A stretch of 64,000 bases of DNA from DATJZH01 sp052146815 (GCA_052146815.1 JBKQMG010000122.1:47697-111696); one strand, 5' to 3'; shown: positions 1-9,059, counted from the stretch's first letter. A program made the numbers and translations. Notes: generated by a model not told the origin, from the letters alone.

Positions 1-72
1 AAGGGCGGTACCGGCGCGGCAGTACGCACCCTCGTTCAGGTGGCGCTGGACGTAGCGGACGGGCGGCTGTAG
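1..72 (+). CDS. pepA: Leucyl aminopeptidase, C-terminal end (partial)
   Basis: The window opens inside a reading frame that ends at the TAG at 70-72 and reads KGGTGAAVRTLVQVALD plus six residues. The G-T-G-x-x-VRTL pattern close to the C-terminus is typical of M17 leucyl aminopeptidases, two-metal enzymes that release N-terminal residues from peptides. The gene next to it is lpdA, and pepA upstream of lpdA and sucB is the usual order in Streptomyces, which supports the call. Only 23 codons are visible, so the assignment rests on this short motif and on gene order. Confidence 0.6.
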   Translation, partial: KGGTGAAVRTLVQVALDVADGRL

Positions 73-150
73 ACCCGAAGCAGGACAGCGCGTTCGAGGA
101 CGGCGGGACGCCGGACAGCGACAGAGCAGATCACAGCAAGGAGCATCTCA

Positions 151-1530
151 GTGACCGACGGCGGCGGCTACGACATCGTCATCCTCGGCGGCGGCAGCGG
201 CGGCTACGCATGCGCGCTGCGCGCGGCAGAACTGGGCAAGCGGGTCGCGCTGATCGAGAAGGACAAGGTCGGCGGCACCTGCCTGCATGTCGGCTGCATT
301 CCGACGAAGGCGCTGCTGCACGCGGCCGAGGTCGCCGACCACGCCAGGGACGGGGCGGCGTTCGGCGTCCGCAGCAGCCTGGACGGCATCGACATGGCGG
401 GTGTCAACTCCTACAAGGACAAGGTGGTCACCCGGCTGTGGAAGGGCCTCACGGGCCTGATCGCCAGCCGCCACATCGACGTGATCCAGGGCGAGGCCCG
501 GCTTGAGTCGCCCACTCAGGTCCGGGTCGGTGACCAGGTCATCGAAGGTGCCCACATCCTGCTGGCGACCGGCTCGGCCTCCCGCAGCCTGCCGGGCCTG
601 CAGGTCGACGGCGAGCGCGTCATCACCAGCGAGCACGCCCTGGCCCTCGACCGGGTCCCCGCATCGGTAGTGATCCTGGGCGGCGGCGTCATCGGCGTAG
701 AGTTCGCCAGCGTCTGGCGGTCATTCGGGGCCGAGGTCACGATCGTGGAGATGCTGCCGCACCTGCTCCCGGCGGAGGAGGAGTCGAGCTCGAAGCTGCT
801 GGAGCGCGCTTTCCGCCGCCGGGGCATCGGCTACAAGCTGGGGACCAGGTTCGAGGGGGTCAAGAACACCGACTCCGGGGTGACCGTCACGCTGGAAGGC
901 GGCGAGACCATCGACGCCGAATTGCTGCTGGTAGCCGTCGGGCGCGGGCCAGTGTCGGCCGGGCTCGGCTACGAGGAGGCCGGCGTGGCGGTCGACCGCG
1001 GTTTCGTCCTGGTGGACGAGCTGTGCCGGACCAACGTCCCGACGATCTCGGCGGTCGGCGACCTGACACCGGGCCTGCAGCTCGCGCACGTCGGCTTCGC
1101 CGAGGGCATCCTGGTCGCCGAGCGGCTGGCCGGCCTGCCGGTCGTGCCGATCGATTACGACGGCGTCCCCCGGGTCACCTACAGCGACCCCGAGGTGGCG
1201 TCGGTGGGCATCACCTCCGCGGTCGCGGCACAGCGCGGCATCGAGACGACCGAGGTGACCTACGACCTGGCCGGGAACGGCAAGAGCCAGATCCTGCAGA
1301 CTCAGGGCGCCGCGAAGGTCATCGCCACCGCCGGCGGCGGCCCGGTGCTCGGCATCCATCTCGTCGGCGCGCGCGCGGGCGACCTCATCGCCGAGGGACA
1401 GCTGATCTACAACTGGGAGGCCGTGCCCGCGGACGTCGCCCAGCTCATCCACCCGCATCCGACCCAGTCCGAGGCTATCGGCGAAGCGCACCTGGCCCTC
1501 GCCGGCAAGCCCCTGCATTTTCATTCATGA
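151..1530 (+). CDS. lpdA: Dihydrolipoyl dehydrogenase (E3)
   Basis: FAD-dependent disulfide oxidoreductase of 459 aa that reoxidises the dihydrolipoyl groups of 2-oxoacid dehydrogenase complexes and the glycine cleavage system, giving NADH. Visible: an N-terminal FAD Rossmann motif (ILGGGSGGYA), the redox pair GGTCLHVGCIPTK near residues 41-53, a second NAD-binding Rossmann motif (ILGGGVIGVEFAS) near residue 175, and the C-terminal His-Glu dyad in HPHPTQSEA near residue 434. The GTG start at 151 is preceded by AAGGAG at 138-143. It lies 82 bp upstream of sucB on the same strand, so both are probably co-transcribed. Confidence 0.96.
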   Translation: MTDGGGYDIVILGGGSGGYACALRAAELGKRVALIEKDKVGGTCLHVGCIPTKALLHAAEVADHARDGAAFGVRSSLDGIDMAGVNSYKDKVVTRLWKGLTGLIASRHIDVIQGEARLESPTQVRVGDQVIEGAHILLATGSASRSLPGLQVDGERVITSEHALALDRVPASVVILGGGVIGVEFASVWRSFGAEVTIVEMLPHLLPAEEESSSKLLERAFRRRGIGYKLGTRFEGVKNTDSGVTVTLEGGETIDAELLLVAVGRGPVSAGLGYEEAGVAVDRGFVLVDELCRTNVPTISAVGDLTPGLQLAHVGFAEGILVAERLAGLPVVPIDYDGVPRVTYSDPEVASVGITSAVAAQRGIETTEVTYDLAGNGKSQILQTQGAAKVIATAGGGPVLGIHLVGARAGDLIAEGQLIYNWEAVPADVAQLIHPHPTQSEAIGEAHLALAGKPLHFHS

Positions 1531-1612
1531 CCCTCGCCTAGCAGGCCGCTGACGGGCCCGGTCCCGCCTCGCGTCCCGCTCAGGTCGATCAACGAAGGAG
1601 CAGCGGAAAGCC

Positions 1613-3517
1613 ATGTCGGTCTCCGTATCCATGCCACAGCTTGGCGAAAGCGTCACTGAGGGCACCGTCACGCGATGGCTGAAGCGGGAAGGCGAGCACG
1701 TCGAGGCAGACGAGCCGCTGCTGGAGGTATCCACCGACAAGGTGGACACCGAGATTCCGTCCCCGGTTTCCGGGACGCTGCGCGGGATCACGGTCGCCGA
1801 GGACGAGACCGTCGCAGTCGGGGCCGAGCTCGCAGTGATCGACGAGGACGGGGCAGCAGGCGGCGCGGGTGACGCCCAGGGCGGCGCAAGCCAGGACGGC
1901 CGGGTACAGACCGCCCAGCCGGCCGACGGGCAGGGGGCGCCGGCCCAGGGCGGCTCAGACGATGGCCGCGCCGACCAGGCCGAGGGTACGCAGCCGGTAC
2001 CGGCCGCCGCCGTCGCGGACGGCTCACGGGGCTATGACACCGGCGGCCACCAGGCGCCGGCGCAGCCGCAGCAGCCCGCTTACCAGCAGCCGGGCTACCA
2101 GCCGCCATATCAGCAGCCCGCGGCCTACCAGCAGCCGCCTGCGCAGCCGGGGCCGGGAACCTACCAGCAGCCCGGCCAGCCGGCCGCCTACCAGCAGCCC
2201 ACGGCCCAGCAGCCCGCTTATCAGCAGCAGCCCCCCCTCCCCGAATCCGCGCCCTATCAGGAGTCGGGCTTCCAGCAGGCTGGCTTCCAGCAGCCGGCGC
2301 AGGGCGCCCCGGCTGGCCAGCCTGGCCCGGGCCCGCAAGACACGCAGCAGGGCGGTCCGCAGGGCAGCCGGCCCGGCGAGGACCAGGCCGGTGGCGCCGA
2401 CCTGGAAGGACCGGCCAACGGCACCCAGAGCCCGTACGTGACGCCGCTGGTACGCAAGCTGGCCGCTGAGCACGGCGTCGACCTTTCCGCGGTCACCGGG
2501 ACCGGTGTCGGCAGCCGGATCCGCAAGCAGGATGTCCTGGATGCGGCTCAGGCAGCCCGCGCCGCCGTCCCGGCCGCCGCTTCCGCGCCGACGGCGGCCG
2601 CGGCTCCCGCAGGGCTGCCTGCCAGCGCTCCCCCGGCCAGCGCTCCCGCCGCAGCCGCACAGCCGGCCGCGCCGGCCTGGCAGGCGGGTACCGGTACTGC
2701 CGCCCCGGTCCAGGCCGTGTCGTTCGTCCCCGGTGCGCCCGCTGAGCCCGCCGTCCAGCAGAGCGCGGGCCGTCAGCCGATCGTGCCGTCCCGGCTGCGC
2801 GGCACCACCGAGCGGATGTCACGGGCCCGCCAGGTCATCGCCCAGCGCATGGTCGAGTCCCTGCAGACCTCGGCGCAGCTCACCACCGTCGTCGAGGTAG
2901 ACGTGACCGCCATCGCCCGGCTGCGTGACCGCGCCAAGGCGGCTTTCCAGGCCAGAGAGGGCGTGAAGCTGTCCTTCCTGCCGTTCTTCGCGCTGGCCGT
3001 CGTCGAGGCCCTCAAGGTCCACCCCAAGCTCAACGCGGTCATCGACGCCGCCACCGGCCAGGTGACGTACCACGACGCCGAGCATCTCGGCATCGCCGTC
3101 GACACCGACCGGGGCCTGATGGTACCGGTCATCCGCAACGCCGGGGACCTGAACATCGGCGGCCTGGCCCGCAAGATCGCTGATCTGGCGGAGCGTACCC
3201 GGGCAGGCCAGGTCAGCCCCGACGATCTGTCCGGCGGGACGTTCACGCTCACCAACACCGGCAGCCGCGGAGCCCTTTTCGACACCCCGATCATCAACCA
3301 GCCTCAGGTCGGCATTCTGGGCACGGGCACGGTGGTCAAGCGCGCCGTCGTCGTCGAGGATCCCACCCTCGGCGAAGTGATCACGGTGCGGTCCATGGTG
3401 TACCTCGCGCTGACTTACGACCACCGCCTGGTCGACGGGGCTGACGCGGTGCGGTTCCTGGTCACGATGAAGTCCCGCCTCGAGGAAGGCGCCTACGAGA
3501 CTGAGCTCGGGCTCTAG
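1613..3517 (+). CDS. sucB: Dihydrolipoamide acyltransferase (E2, 2-oxoglutarate dehydrogenase type)
   Basis: E2 core of a 2-oxoacid dehydrogenase complex, 634 aa; it transfers acyl groups from lipoyl-lysine to CoA. One N-terminal lipoyl domain (residues about 1-80, lipoyl lysine K43 in STDKVDTE), a long linker, a peripheral subunit-binding domain near residues 272-308 (SPYVTPLVRKLAAEHGV), an Ala/Pro linker, and the catalytic CoA-acyltransferase domain with YDHRLVDGADA near residue 604. The first linker is rich in Gln, Pro and Tyr with repeated YQQP units (residues about 146-239), unlike the usual Ala/Pro linkers. RBS GAAGGAG precedes ATG 1613. The neighbour lpdA supplies E3; lipB and lipA downstream supply lipoylation. 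Whether the acyl substrate is succinyl or branched-chain cannot be fixed from sequence alone. Confidence 0.93.
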   Translation: MSVSVSMPQLGESVTEGTVTRWLKREGEHVEADEPLLEVSTDKVDTEIPSPVSGTLRGITVAEDETVAVGAELAVIDEDGAAGGAGDAQGGASQDGRVQTAQPADGQGAPAQGGSDDGRADQAEGTQPVPAAAVADGSRGYDTGGHQAPAQPQQPAYQQPGYQPPYQQPAAYQQPPAQPGPGTYQQPGQPAAYQQPTAQQPAYQQQPPLPESAPYQESGFQQAGFQQPAQGAPAGQPGPGPQDTQQGGPQGSRPGEDQAGGADLEGPANGTQSPYVTPLVRKLAAEHGVDLSAVTGTGVGSRIRKQDVLDAAQAARAAVPAAASAPTAAAAPAGLPASAPPASAPAAAAQPAAPAWQAGTGTAAPVQAVSFVPGAPAEPAVQQSAGRQPIVPSRLRGTTERMSRARQVIAQRMVESLQTSAQLTTVVEVDVTAIARLRDRAKAAFQAREGVKLSFLPFFALAVVEALKVHPKLNAVIDAATGQVTYHDAEHLGIAVDTDRGLMVPVIRNAGDLNIGGLARKIADLAERTRAGQVSPDDLSGGTFTLTNTGSRGALFDTPIINQPQVGILGTGTVVKRAVVVEDPTLGEVITVRSMVYLALTYDHRLVDGADAVRFLVTMKSRLEEGAYETELGL

Positions 3518-3630
3518 CCAGGGACTCTGGCGCTGCCTGCACTCACTGGCCGACGGCCGCCGCACCGCGCGACTGATCCGCCTGGACCTGCGAGAATGGG
3601 CATGCAGGCACCGCACAGGAGGTCGGTCAA

Positions 3631-4542
3631 ATGAAAGTTGCGATCACCGGGGCCACTGGTCTGATCGGCAGTGCCCTGGCCGCGGACCTGGCCGCGGACG
3701 GGAATACTGTGATCCGCCTGGTCCGCCGTCAGCCTCGCGATGACGGCGAGGTGGCGTGGGATCCGCTGGCCGCGAGCGGCCTCGATCCGGCTGCGCTGAG
3801 CGGCGTCGACGGCATCGTGCATCTTTCCGGCGCACCGATCGCCGAGGGGCGCTGGACCGAGGCCCGCAAGGCAGAGCTGCGCGCGAGCCGGATCCAGAGC
3901 ACCCGCACGCTAGTTCAGGCCATGGCCGCTGCCAGCCCGCCGCCGCCGGTGCTGCTGTGCGGCTCCGCCATCGGCTGGTACGGCGATACCGGCGACCGGG
4001 CCGTCGACGAGAGCGCGCCCGCGGCGTCAGGCTTCCTGGCTGATCTGGTCCGTGACTGGGAGACGGCCGCCGCGCAGGCCCGGAAAGCGAGTATCCGGGT
4101 GGCAAGCCTGCGGACCGGTATCGTGCTCAGCCGCCACGGCGGCATGCTCGGGCGGCTGGCGCCGGTCTTCCGCCTCGGCCTCGGCGCCCGGATCGGGGCA
4201 GGCAGCCAGTACATCAGCTGGATCGCCCTGACCGATGAGGTACGGGCCATCCGGTTCCTGCTGGATCGGCCGGACCTGGACGGACCGGTGAACCTGACGG
4301 CCCCCGAGCCGGCGACTAACGCGGAGCTCACCGCCGCGCTCGGCCGGGCGGTAGGCCGTCCGGCGCTGCTGCGGGTCCCGGCGCCGCTGCTGCGGGCCGG
4401 CCTGGGCGAGGTGTCCAGCGAGCTGCTGTCCGGCGCCCGGGTGCTGCCCCGCAAGCTGCAGGAGGCAGGCTTCCTGTTCCGCTACCCGGATCTTGCCTCC
4501 GCCCTGACGGCGGAACTTGCTTCCGGCAAGCCGGCCGCCTGA
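3631..4542 (+). CDS. TIGR01777 family epimerase (SDR superfamily)
   Basis: Protein of 303 aa beginning with the extended-SDR nucleotide-binding motif TGATGLIGSALA, followed by VDGIVHLSGAPIAEGRW and SAIGWYGDTGDRAVDE, which are signatures of the TIGR01777/YfcH-like epimerase family, and a C-terminal DUF1731-like segment (KLQEAGFLFRYPDL). A NAD(P)-dependent sugar-nucleotide epimerase role is presumed from the fold; the substrate is unknown. RBS GGAGG lies at 3618-3622, upstream of ATG 3631. It sits between sucB and the lipB region, where it is also common in other actinomycetes. Confidence 0.9.
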   Translation: MKVAITGATGLIGSALAADLAADGNTVIRLVRRQPRDDGEVAWDPLAASGLDPAALSGVDGIVHLSGAPIAEGRWTEARKAELRASRIQSTRTLVQAMAAASPPPPVLLCGSAIGWYGDTGDRAVDESAPAASGFLADLVRDWETAAAQARKASIRVASLRTGIVLSRHGGMLGRLAPVFRLGLGARIGAGSQYISWIALTDEVRAIRFLLDRPDLDGPVNLTAPEPATNAELTAALGRAVGRPALLRVPAPLLRAGLGEVSSELLSGARVLPRKLQEAGFLFRYPDLASALTAELASGKPAA

Positions 4543-4604
4543 GCTGACCTTAGGAGGGCCTGAGCGGGCCGGGACCAGGCAGAGCCGCCCGGCGACACCG
4601 CTCC

Positions 4605-5258
4605 TCAGCGGGCCGCTGAGGAGCGGTCGTCGGTGCCCGCCTGCCCATCGCCTTCCTCATAGGCCGGATCAGCGAACAGGTCGGACAGGCGGGCACCGGA
4701 ATCAGCGCCGAGCATAGGCACCTTGCGCAGCGGGGGCACCGGGCCGGGCTTGCCCTCGAACAGCCTGATCCGCCCGATGGTCAGCCGGAGCAGCTGGCGG
4801 GCCCGCCAGATGGCGAACGCGGCCAGCGGCAGCTCGATCAGCAGCGCGGACAGCAGGCTGTACATGAAGCCGCTGGTCCGCGCGTCCAGCACTACGTCGA
4901 ACCACGCGTCGCAGCACAGCAGCGTGGCCAGGACGACGAGGCAGATGAGCAGGATCTGGCGGCGCTTCCAGGCCGCCCAGCCGGTCGCCGCGAACGCGGC
5001 GAGCAGGCCCAGGTCGAATCCCACCCAGGCGCCGCGCCAGCCGCCGGACCGGTAGTAGCGGGGCAGGGTGACGGCCAGCACGCCGATCCAGGCGGCCAGG
5101 ACGATGCAGCAGAGGACGATGAACGCCAGCGCCATCGCGCGCCGCCGGCCGCCGGCGGGAGCCTCGGGTGGACCGGTCTCCTCCAGCCGGGCGAGCGCGC
5201 AGAGCAGGTCCTTGCGCTGCGCCTGACTCAGGCTGCGCAGCTCTTCCTCGGAATACAA
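4605..5258 (-). CDS. Four-helix membrane protein of unknown function
   Basis: An integral membrane protein with four likely hydrophobic segments (for example FIVLCCIVLAAWIGVLAVTL, FDLGLLAAFAATGWAAW and ILLICLVVLATLLCC) and a charged C-terminal tail ending with a DDRSSAAR-like stretch. The frame is open back to 5306, but a strong GGGAGG sits 8 nt before a TTG at 5258 (LYSEEELRSLSQAQRKDLL), so this TTG is the preferred start. The N-terminal EEELRSLSQAQRKDLLCAL segment resembles a small amphipathic helical head. It is divergent from lipB (84 bp between starts). I do not recognise a family with a known role. Confidence 0.75.
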   Translation of the reverse strand: MYSEEELRSLSQAQRKDLLCALARLEETGPPEAPAGGRRRAMALAFIVLCCIVLAAWIGVLAVTLPRYYRSGGWRGAWVGFDLGLLAAFAATGWAAWKRRQILLICLVVLATLLCCDAWFDVVLDARTSGFMYSLLSALLIELPLAAFAIWRARQLLRLTIGRIRLFEGKPGPVPPLRKVPMLGADSGARLSDLFADPAYEEGDGQAGTDDRSSAAR

Positions 5259-5341
5259 GCCGCTCACCTCCCTAATGCACGTTAGCTCTGCCCGGCCCGG
5301 CCGCATTCCCGCCTAGCCCGCGCCGGGAATAGGCTGAAAGC

Positions 5342-6139
5342 ATGGCTGGTGCACTGACCTTCGTCCGGGCCGGACTCGGGACGGACGCGGTCCCCTACCC
5401 GCAGGCCTGGGATCTGCAGCGGCTGCTGCATGACCGGCGCGTGCGCGGCGAGATCCCCGACACTTGTCTACTGCTCGAACATCCGCCGGTTTACACCGCC
5501 GGAAGGCGCACGGACCCGCTGGACCGGCCGGTCGGCGATCCCGGCGCGCCGGTCATCGACGTCGACCGGGGTGGCAAGATCACCTGGCACGGGCCGGGGC
5601 AGCTTGTCGGGTACCCGATCCTGGCGCTCGACGATCCGATTGACGTGATCGCCTACGTGCGCGCCATTGAGCAGGCCCTGATGTCAGTGTGCGCAGGGTT
5701 CGGCGTGGCCACCAGCAGAGTCGAGGGACGCAGCGGCGTGTGGGTGCTTGGCCGGGACGGGGCGCCTGACCGCAAGATCGGCGCCATCGGCATCCGGGTC
5801 GCGCGCGGGGTGAGCATGCACGGGTTCGCACTGAACTGCGACTGCGATCTGTCGTGGTTCGACCGGATCGTGCCGTGCGGACTGCGAGACGCGACCGTGA
5901 CATCACTGAGCGCCGAGACCGGCCGCCCCGTCACCGTCACCGACGCCTGCGGCGCCGTCGAGCGCGAGCTGGCCGCAGTTCTCGGCGCGGACACAGCAGT
6001 GCCCGCGGCCGGTCTTGACGCGCTGGCGGCGCACGGGCGGCCGGCTGCCCGGTCAGCTAAAGGGGGCGACTGCCCTCGACTGCCTCGGTCAGCTGGGGCG
6101 GCCGACTGGCCCGGTCAGCTGACTGGCCGGGGCAGATAA
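5342..6139 (+). CDS. lipB: Octanoyltransferase LipB
   Basis: Transfers octanoate from octanoyl-ACP to the lipoyl domains of E2 subunits and GcvH, the first step of lipoate assembly; cytosolic. Visible: RGGKITWHGPGQLVGYP (residues about 76-92), the catalytic lysine region RKIGAIGIRV, SMHGFALN, and the catalytic cysteine in VPCGL. Length 265 aa includes a C-terminal tail of about 40 aa beyond the usual domain (ARSAKGGDCPRLPRSAG region), overlapping the convergent NUDIX gene by 25 bp. lipA lies 1.9 kb downstream; in Streptomyces lipB and lipA are adjacent, so NUDIX plus hisS interrupt the pair here. Confidence 0.95.
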   Translation: MAGALTFVRAGLGTDAVPYPQAWDLQRLLHDRRVRGEIPDTCLLLEHPPVYTAGRRTDPLDRPVGDPGAPVIDVDRGGKITWHGPGQLVGYPILALDDPIDVIAYVRAIEQALMSVCAGFGVATSRVEGRSGVWVLGRDGAPDRKIGAIGIRVARGVSMHGFALNCDCDLSWFDRIVPCGLRDATVTSLSAETGRPVTVTDACGAVERELAAVLGADTAVPAAGLDALAAHGRPAARSAKGGDCPRLPRSAGAADWPGQLTGRGR

Positions 6140-6600
6140 CGGACCGGCCCGCGCTGCAGCGCCTCCAGCGCGCCGACGACCCTCGGCAGGGTATGCGGCG
6201 GCAGGAAGCTCCCGAGCTGCGGCACCGGCGTGAACTGCCAGCCGTCCAGTTCCTCCTGCTGCAGCACGATCGCCCTGCCGTCGGGCAGCATCCCCCCGTC
6301 GAAGACGAAATGCATGCTCGGCCGGGCATCCGGGCCGAGCGGCTGCGACCAGTCCACCGCCAGCAGCCTGCCGATGCCCAGCGTGAGGCCGAGCTCCTCC
6401 GCCACTTCGCGCTCGCAGCCGATGTGCGGCGCCTCGCCGTGCTCGCAGATGCCGCCCGGCAGGCTCCAGTAGTCCCGGTAGTTGGGCTTGACCAGCAGCG
6501 GCTCCCCCGTGGCGTTGATGATCAGCGCGCCGGCTGAGATCACGGCTCCAGGCAGGCCCTCGTACCACTCCTCCTGGTCAAGGAACTCTGCGCGCACCAT
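6115..6600 (-). CDS. NUDIX hydrolase
   Basis: A 161-aa protein with a complete Nudix box: GGICEHGEAPHIGCEREV followed by AEELGL (G-x5-E-x7-REVAEELGL), which binds Mg and cleaves nucleoside diphosphate derivatives. The ATG at 6600 is chosen because GGGAGG at the end of hisS sits upstream at suitable spacing; an upstream in-frame start at 6657 would lie inside hisS. The gene begins 7 nt after the hisS stop, so the two are almost certainly translationally coupled in one minus-strand operon. The substrate is unknown; its coupling to an aminoacyl-tRNA synthetase suggests, without proof, a dinucleotide polyphosphate or nucleotide housecleaning role. Confidence 0.88.
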   Translation of the reverse strand: MVRAEFLDQEEWYEGLPGAVISAGALIINATGEPLLVKPNYRDYWSLPGGICEHGEAPHIGCEREVAEELGLTLGIGRLLAVDWSQPLGPDARPSMHFVFDGGMLPDGRAIVLQQEELDGWQFTPVPQLGSFLPPHTLPRVVGALEALQRGPVRYLPRPVS

Positions 6601-6607
6601 GCCCGGT

Positions 6608-7930
6608 CTACGCCTCCCGGCCCGCGGCGGCCCTGGCCAGATAGCTGCCGAGCTCATCAGCGCTCACCTGGGTCTGCTCCCCGCTGGTCATGTCACGCAC
6701 CGTGACCGTGGCCGCCTGCGCCTCCGCCGGGCCGCAGATCAGCGCCCAGGCTGCGCCCTGATCGCTGGCCCATTTCAGCTGCCTGCCGAGCTTGCCGGAG
6801 GAGCCCAGGTAGACGCTGGCCCGCAGGCCCGCGCCGCGCGCGACGCCGGCGAGCGCGAAGGACCGGGCGGCGAGATCCTCGCTCAGGATCGGGACGGCGA
6901 CGTCCAGCCTGCCCCGGCGGCCGGCCTCGCTGCTGCCGCGCAGCAGCAGGATCCGCTCGATGCCCAGCGAGCCGCCGGTGGCCGGCACATCCGGTCCGCC
7001 GAGCTGCTCGATCAGGTGGTCGTAGCGGCCGCCGCCCGCCAGCGATCCCGGCACGCCCCCTGCCGTCACCTCCCAGATCGGGCCGGTGTAGTAGCTCAGG
7101 CCCCGCACGAGGCGGGGCGAGAACCCGACCCGCTCGGGCGGCAGCAGCGGGCCGGCCACGTCCAGGATGCGGGTTACCTCGTCCAGGCCTGCCAGGCCCT
7201 GCTCGGTCCCCTTGAGCGCGTCCCGGACCCGCGCGCCGGCATCCGGGGCCGCGACAACCTCCACCAGCTCGGTGGCGGTGTCCTGGGAGAGGCCGCGGCC
7301 GGCCAGCTCGGCGATGACTTCCGCGGGCGGAAGCTTGTCCAGCTTGTCCAGGGTGATCAGCACGCCGGCCCCGAGACCGGCGGGCACGCCGAACGCCTCC
7401 AGCAGGCCGGCCAGCACCCGGCGGGAATTCAGCTGGATCCCGAAGCCCCGCACGCCCAGCTCGCTGAGGACGTCGTGCACCGCGCAGATGATCTCAGCGT
7501 CGGCCAGCGGCGAGCCTGACCCCAGTGTGTCCAGGTCGCACTGGGTGAACTCGCGGTACCGGCCCTTGCCGGGCCGGTCCGCGCGCCAGACCGGCCCGAT
7601 CGTGTGGCGCTTGTACGGCGTGGGCAGCTGGCTGCCGTACGCGGCGGCCACGCGCGCCAGCGGCACGGTCATGTCGTAGCGCAGGGCCAGGTCCGCCTCG
7701 CCCGACGCCTCATGCTCGCCGCGCCGCAGGATCTTGAAGATGAGCTTGTCGCCATCCTCGCCGTACTTGCCCAGCAGGACGTCGAGCCGCTCGAAGGCGG
7801 GCGTCTGCAGCGGCTCGAAGCCGTAGCGGGTGAAGACGTCCCGGATCGTCGCGAACGCCCGCTCCCGGTCATCGAATTCAGCGGCCAGGAAATCGCGCGT
7901 TCCCGACGGAGGGTCAAACTGCGTTGGCAT
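6608..7930 (-). CDS. hisS: Histidyl-tRNA synthetase, eukaryote/archaea-like type
   Basis: Class II synthetase, 440 aa, charging tRNA-His. Motif 1 and the start PPSGTRDFLAAE, then FERLDVLLGKYGED, LALRYDMTVPLARV, motif 2 in GKGRYREFTQCDLDTLG, the histidine-specific LVRGLSYYTGPIWE, motif 3 in GGSLGIERILLL, and a C-terminal anticodon-binding domain. The LGKYGED, KRHTIGPVWRADRPGKGRYREF and TLDKLDKL segments resemble eukaryotic cytosolic HisRS (GKYGED, GRYREFYQCDFD, SVDKLDK) rather than the canonical actinobacterial enzyme, which has FRYERPQAGRYRQ and REEGE-type features. The start lies 116 bp from divergent lipA. It heads a two-gene unit with NUDIX. No second hisS is seen in the window, although the usual site beside aspS is present. 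Confidence 0.93.
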   Translation of the reverse strand: MPTQFDPPSGTRDFLAAEFDDRERAFATIRDVFTRYGFEPLQTPAFERLDVLLGKYGEDGDKLIFKILRRGEHEASGEADLALRYDMTVPLARVAAAYGSQLPTPYKRHTIGPVWRADRPGKGRYREFTQCDLDTLGSGSPLADAEIICAVHDVLSELGVRGFGIQLNSRRVLAGLLEAFGVPAGLGAGVLITLDKLDKLPPAEVIAELAGRGLSQDTATELVEVVAAPDAGARVRDALKGTEQGLAGLDEVTRILDVAGPLLPPERVGFSPRLVRGLSYYTGPIWEVTAGGVPGSLAGGGRYDHLIEQLGGPDVPATGGSLGIERILLLRGSSEAGRRGRLDVAVPILSEDLAARSFALAGVARGAGLRASVYLGSSGKLGRQLKWASDQGAAWALICGPAEAQAATVTVRDMTSGEQTQVSADELGSYLARAAAGREA

Positions 7931-8045
7931 GCGCTCTATGTTTCCGGACCGGGGCCCGCAGCGTCACATCGGGCCGGGCCAGGCGTGTCGTGCGGTCCCG
8001 GCCCGCGCGGTACGGGTGCCGCCGGGACGGACGTAACCTAGGGGC

Positions 8046-8987
8046 GTGGTACTCGCACCCGAAGGACGCCGGATGCTTCGGCTCGAAGCGCGCAACAGCC
8101 AGGTACCCATCGAGCGCAAGCCGCCGTGGATCAAGACGCGGCTGCGCACCGGTCCCCAGTACACCGAGCTGAAGCAGCTTGTGCAGCGCGAAGGCCTGCA
8201 CACCGTCTGCGAGGAAGCCGGCTGCCCGAACATCTTCGAGTGCTGGGAAGACCGGGAGGCCACCTTCCTGATCGGCGGCGACCAGTGCACCCGGCGATGC
8301 GACTTCTGCCAGATCGCCACCGGCAAGCCAGGCCCGCTCGACACCGACGAGCCGCGCCGGGTGGCCGAATCGGTCGTCGCGATGGGCCTGCGGTACGCGA
8401 CGGTGACCGGCGTGGCCCGTGATGACCTGGCGGACGGCGGCTCCTGGCTCTACGCCCAGACCTGCCGCCAGATCCACCAGGATGTGCCCGGCTGCGGCGT
8501 GGAGCTGCTGATCCCCGATTTCAATGCCGAACCCGCGCAGCTCGCCGAGGTATTCTCGGCCCGCCCCGAGGTGCTCGCGCACAACGTCGAGACCGTGCCG
8601 CGGATCTTCCGCCGGATCCGGCCTGGCTTCCGCTACGAGCGCTCGCTCGAGGTCATCAGCTCCGCCCGCGCCGCCGGGCTGATCACCAAGTCGAACCTCA
8701 TCCTCGGCATGGGCGAGGAGCGCGCCGAGATCAGCCAGGCCATGTCGGACCTGCACGCGGCGGGCTGCGACCTGCTCACGATCACGCAGTACCTGCGACC
8801 ATCGGTGCGCCACCACCCGATCAAGCGCTGGGTGCCCCCCGCCGAGTTCGACGAGCTGAGCGAGGAGGCACTGGAGATGGGTTTCGCCGGAGTGCTGGCC
8901 GGTCCGCTGGTGCGCTCGTCCTACCGGGCCGGGCGGCTCTACCGGCAGGCCATGGACCGCCGCGGCGCGGCAGTCAGCGGGCCCTAG
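8046..8987 (+). CDS. lipA: Lipoyl synthase LipA
   Basis: Radical-SAM enzyme (313 aa) that inserts two sulfurs into protein-bound octanoyl groups. Auxiliary cluster motif C-x4-C-x5-C is seen as CEEAGCPNIFEC (residues about 57-68), the radical-SAM CxxxCxxC as CTRRCDFC near residue 83, and the C-terminal RSSYRAG that carries the conserved Ser ligand. The GTG at 8046 gives MVLAPEGRRMLRLEARN, matching how actinobacterial LipA proteins begin; the internal ATG (MLRLEARN) is an alternative. Supplied with LipB product, it completes lipoylation of the SucB encoded upstream. Confidence 0.96.
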   Translation: MVLAPEGRRMLRLEARNSQVPIERKPPWIKTRLRTGPQYTELKQLVQREGLHTVCEEAGCPNIFECWEDREATFLIGGDQCTRRCDFCQIATGKPGPLDTDEPRRVAESVVAMGLRYATVTGVARDDLADGGSWLYAQTCRQIHQDVPGCGVELLIPDFNAEPAQLAEVFSARPEVLAHNVETVPRIFRRIRPGFRYERSLEVISSARAAGLITKSNLILGMGEERAEISQAMSDLHAAGCDLLTITQYLRPSVRHHPIKRWVPPAEFDELSEEALEMGFAGVLAGPLVRSSYRAGRLYRQAMDRRGAAVSGP

Positions 8988-9059
8988 CAGCCATTCGGCG
9001 CCCCGCTGCGGCCAGGGCGGGTTTCGCGGTAAGCGCCCCATGCTCGTATCCTCACGAGC

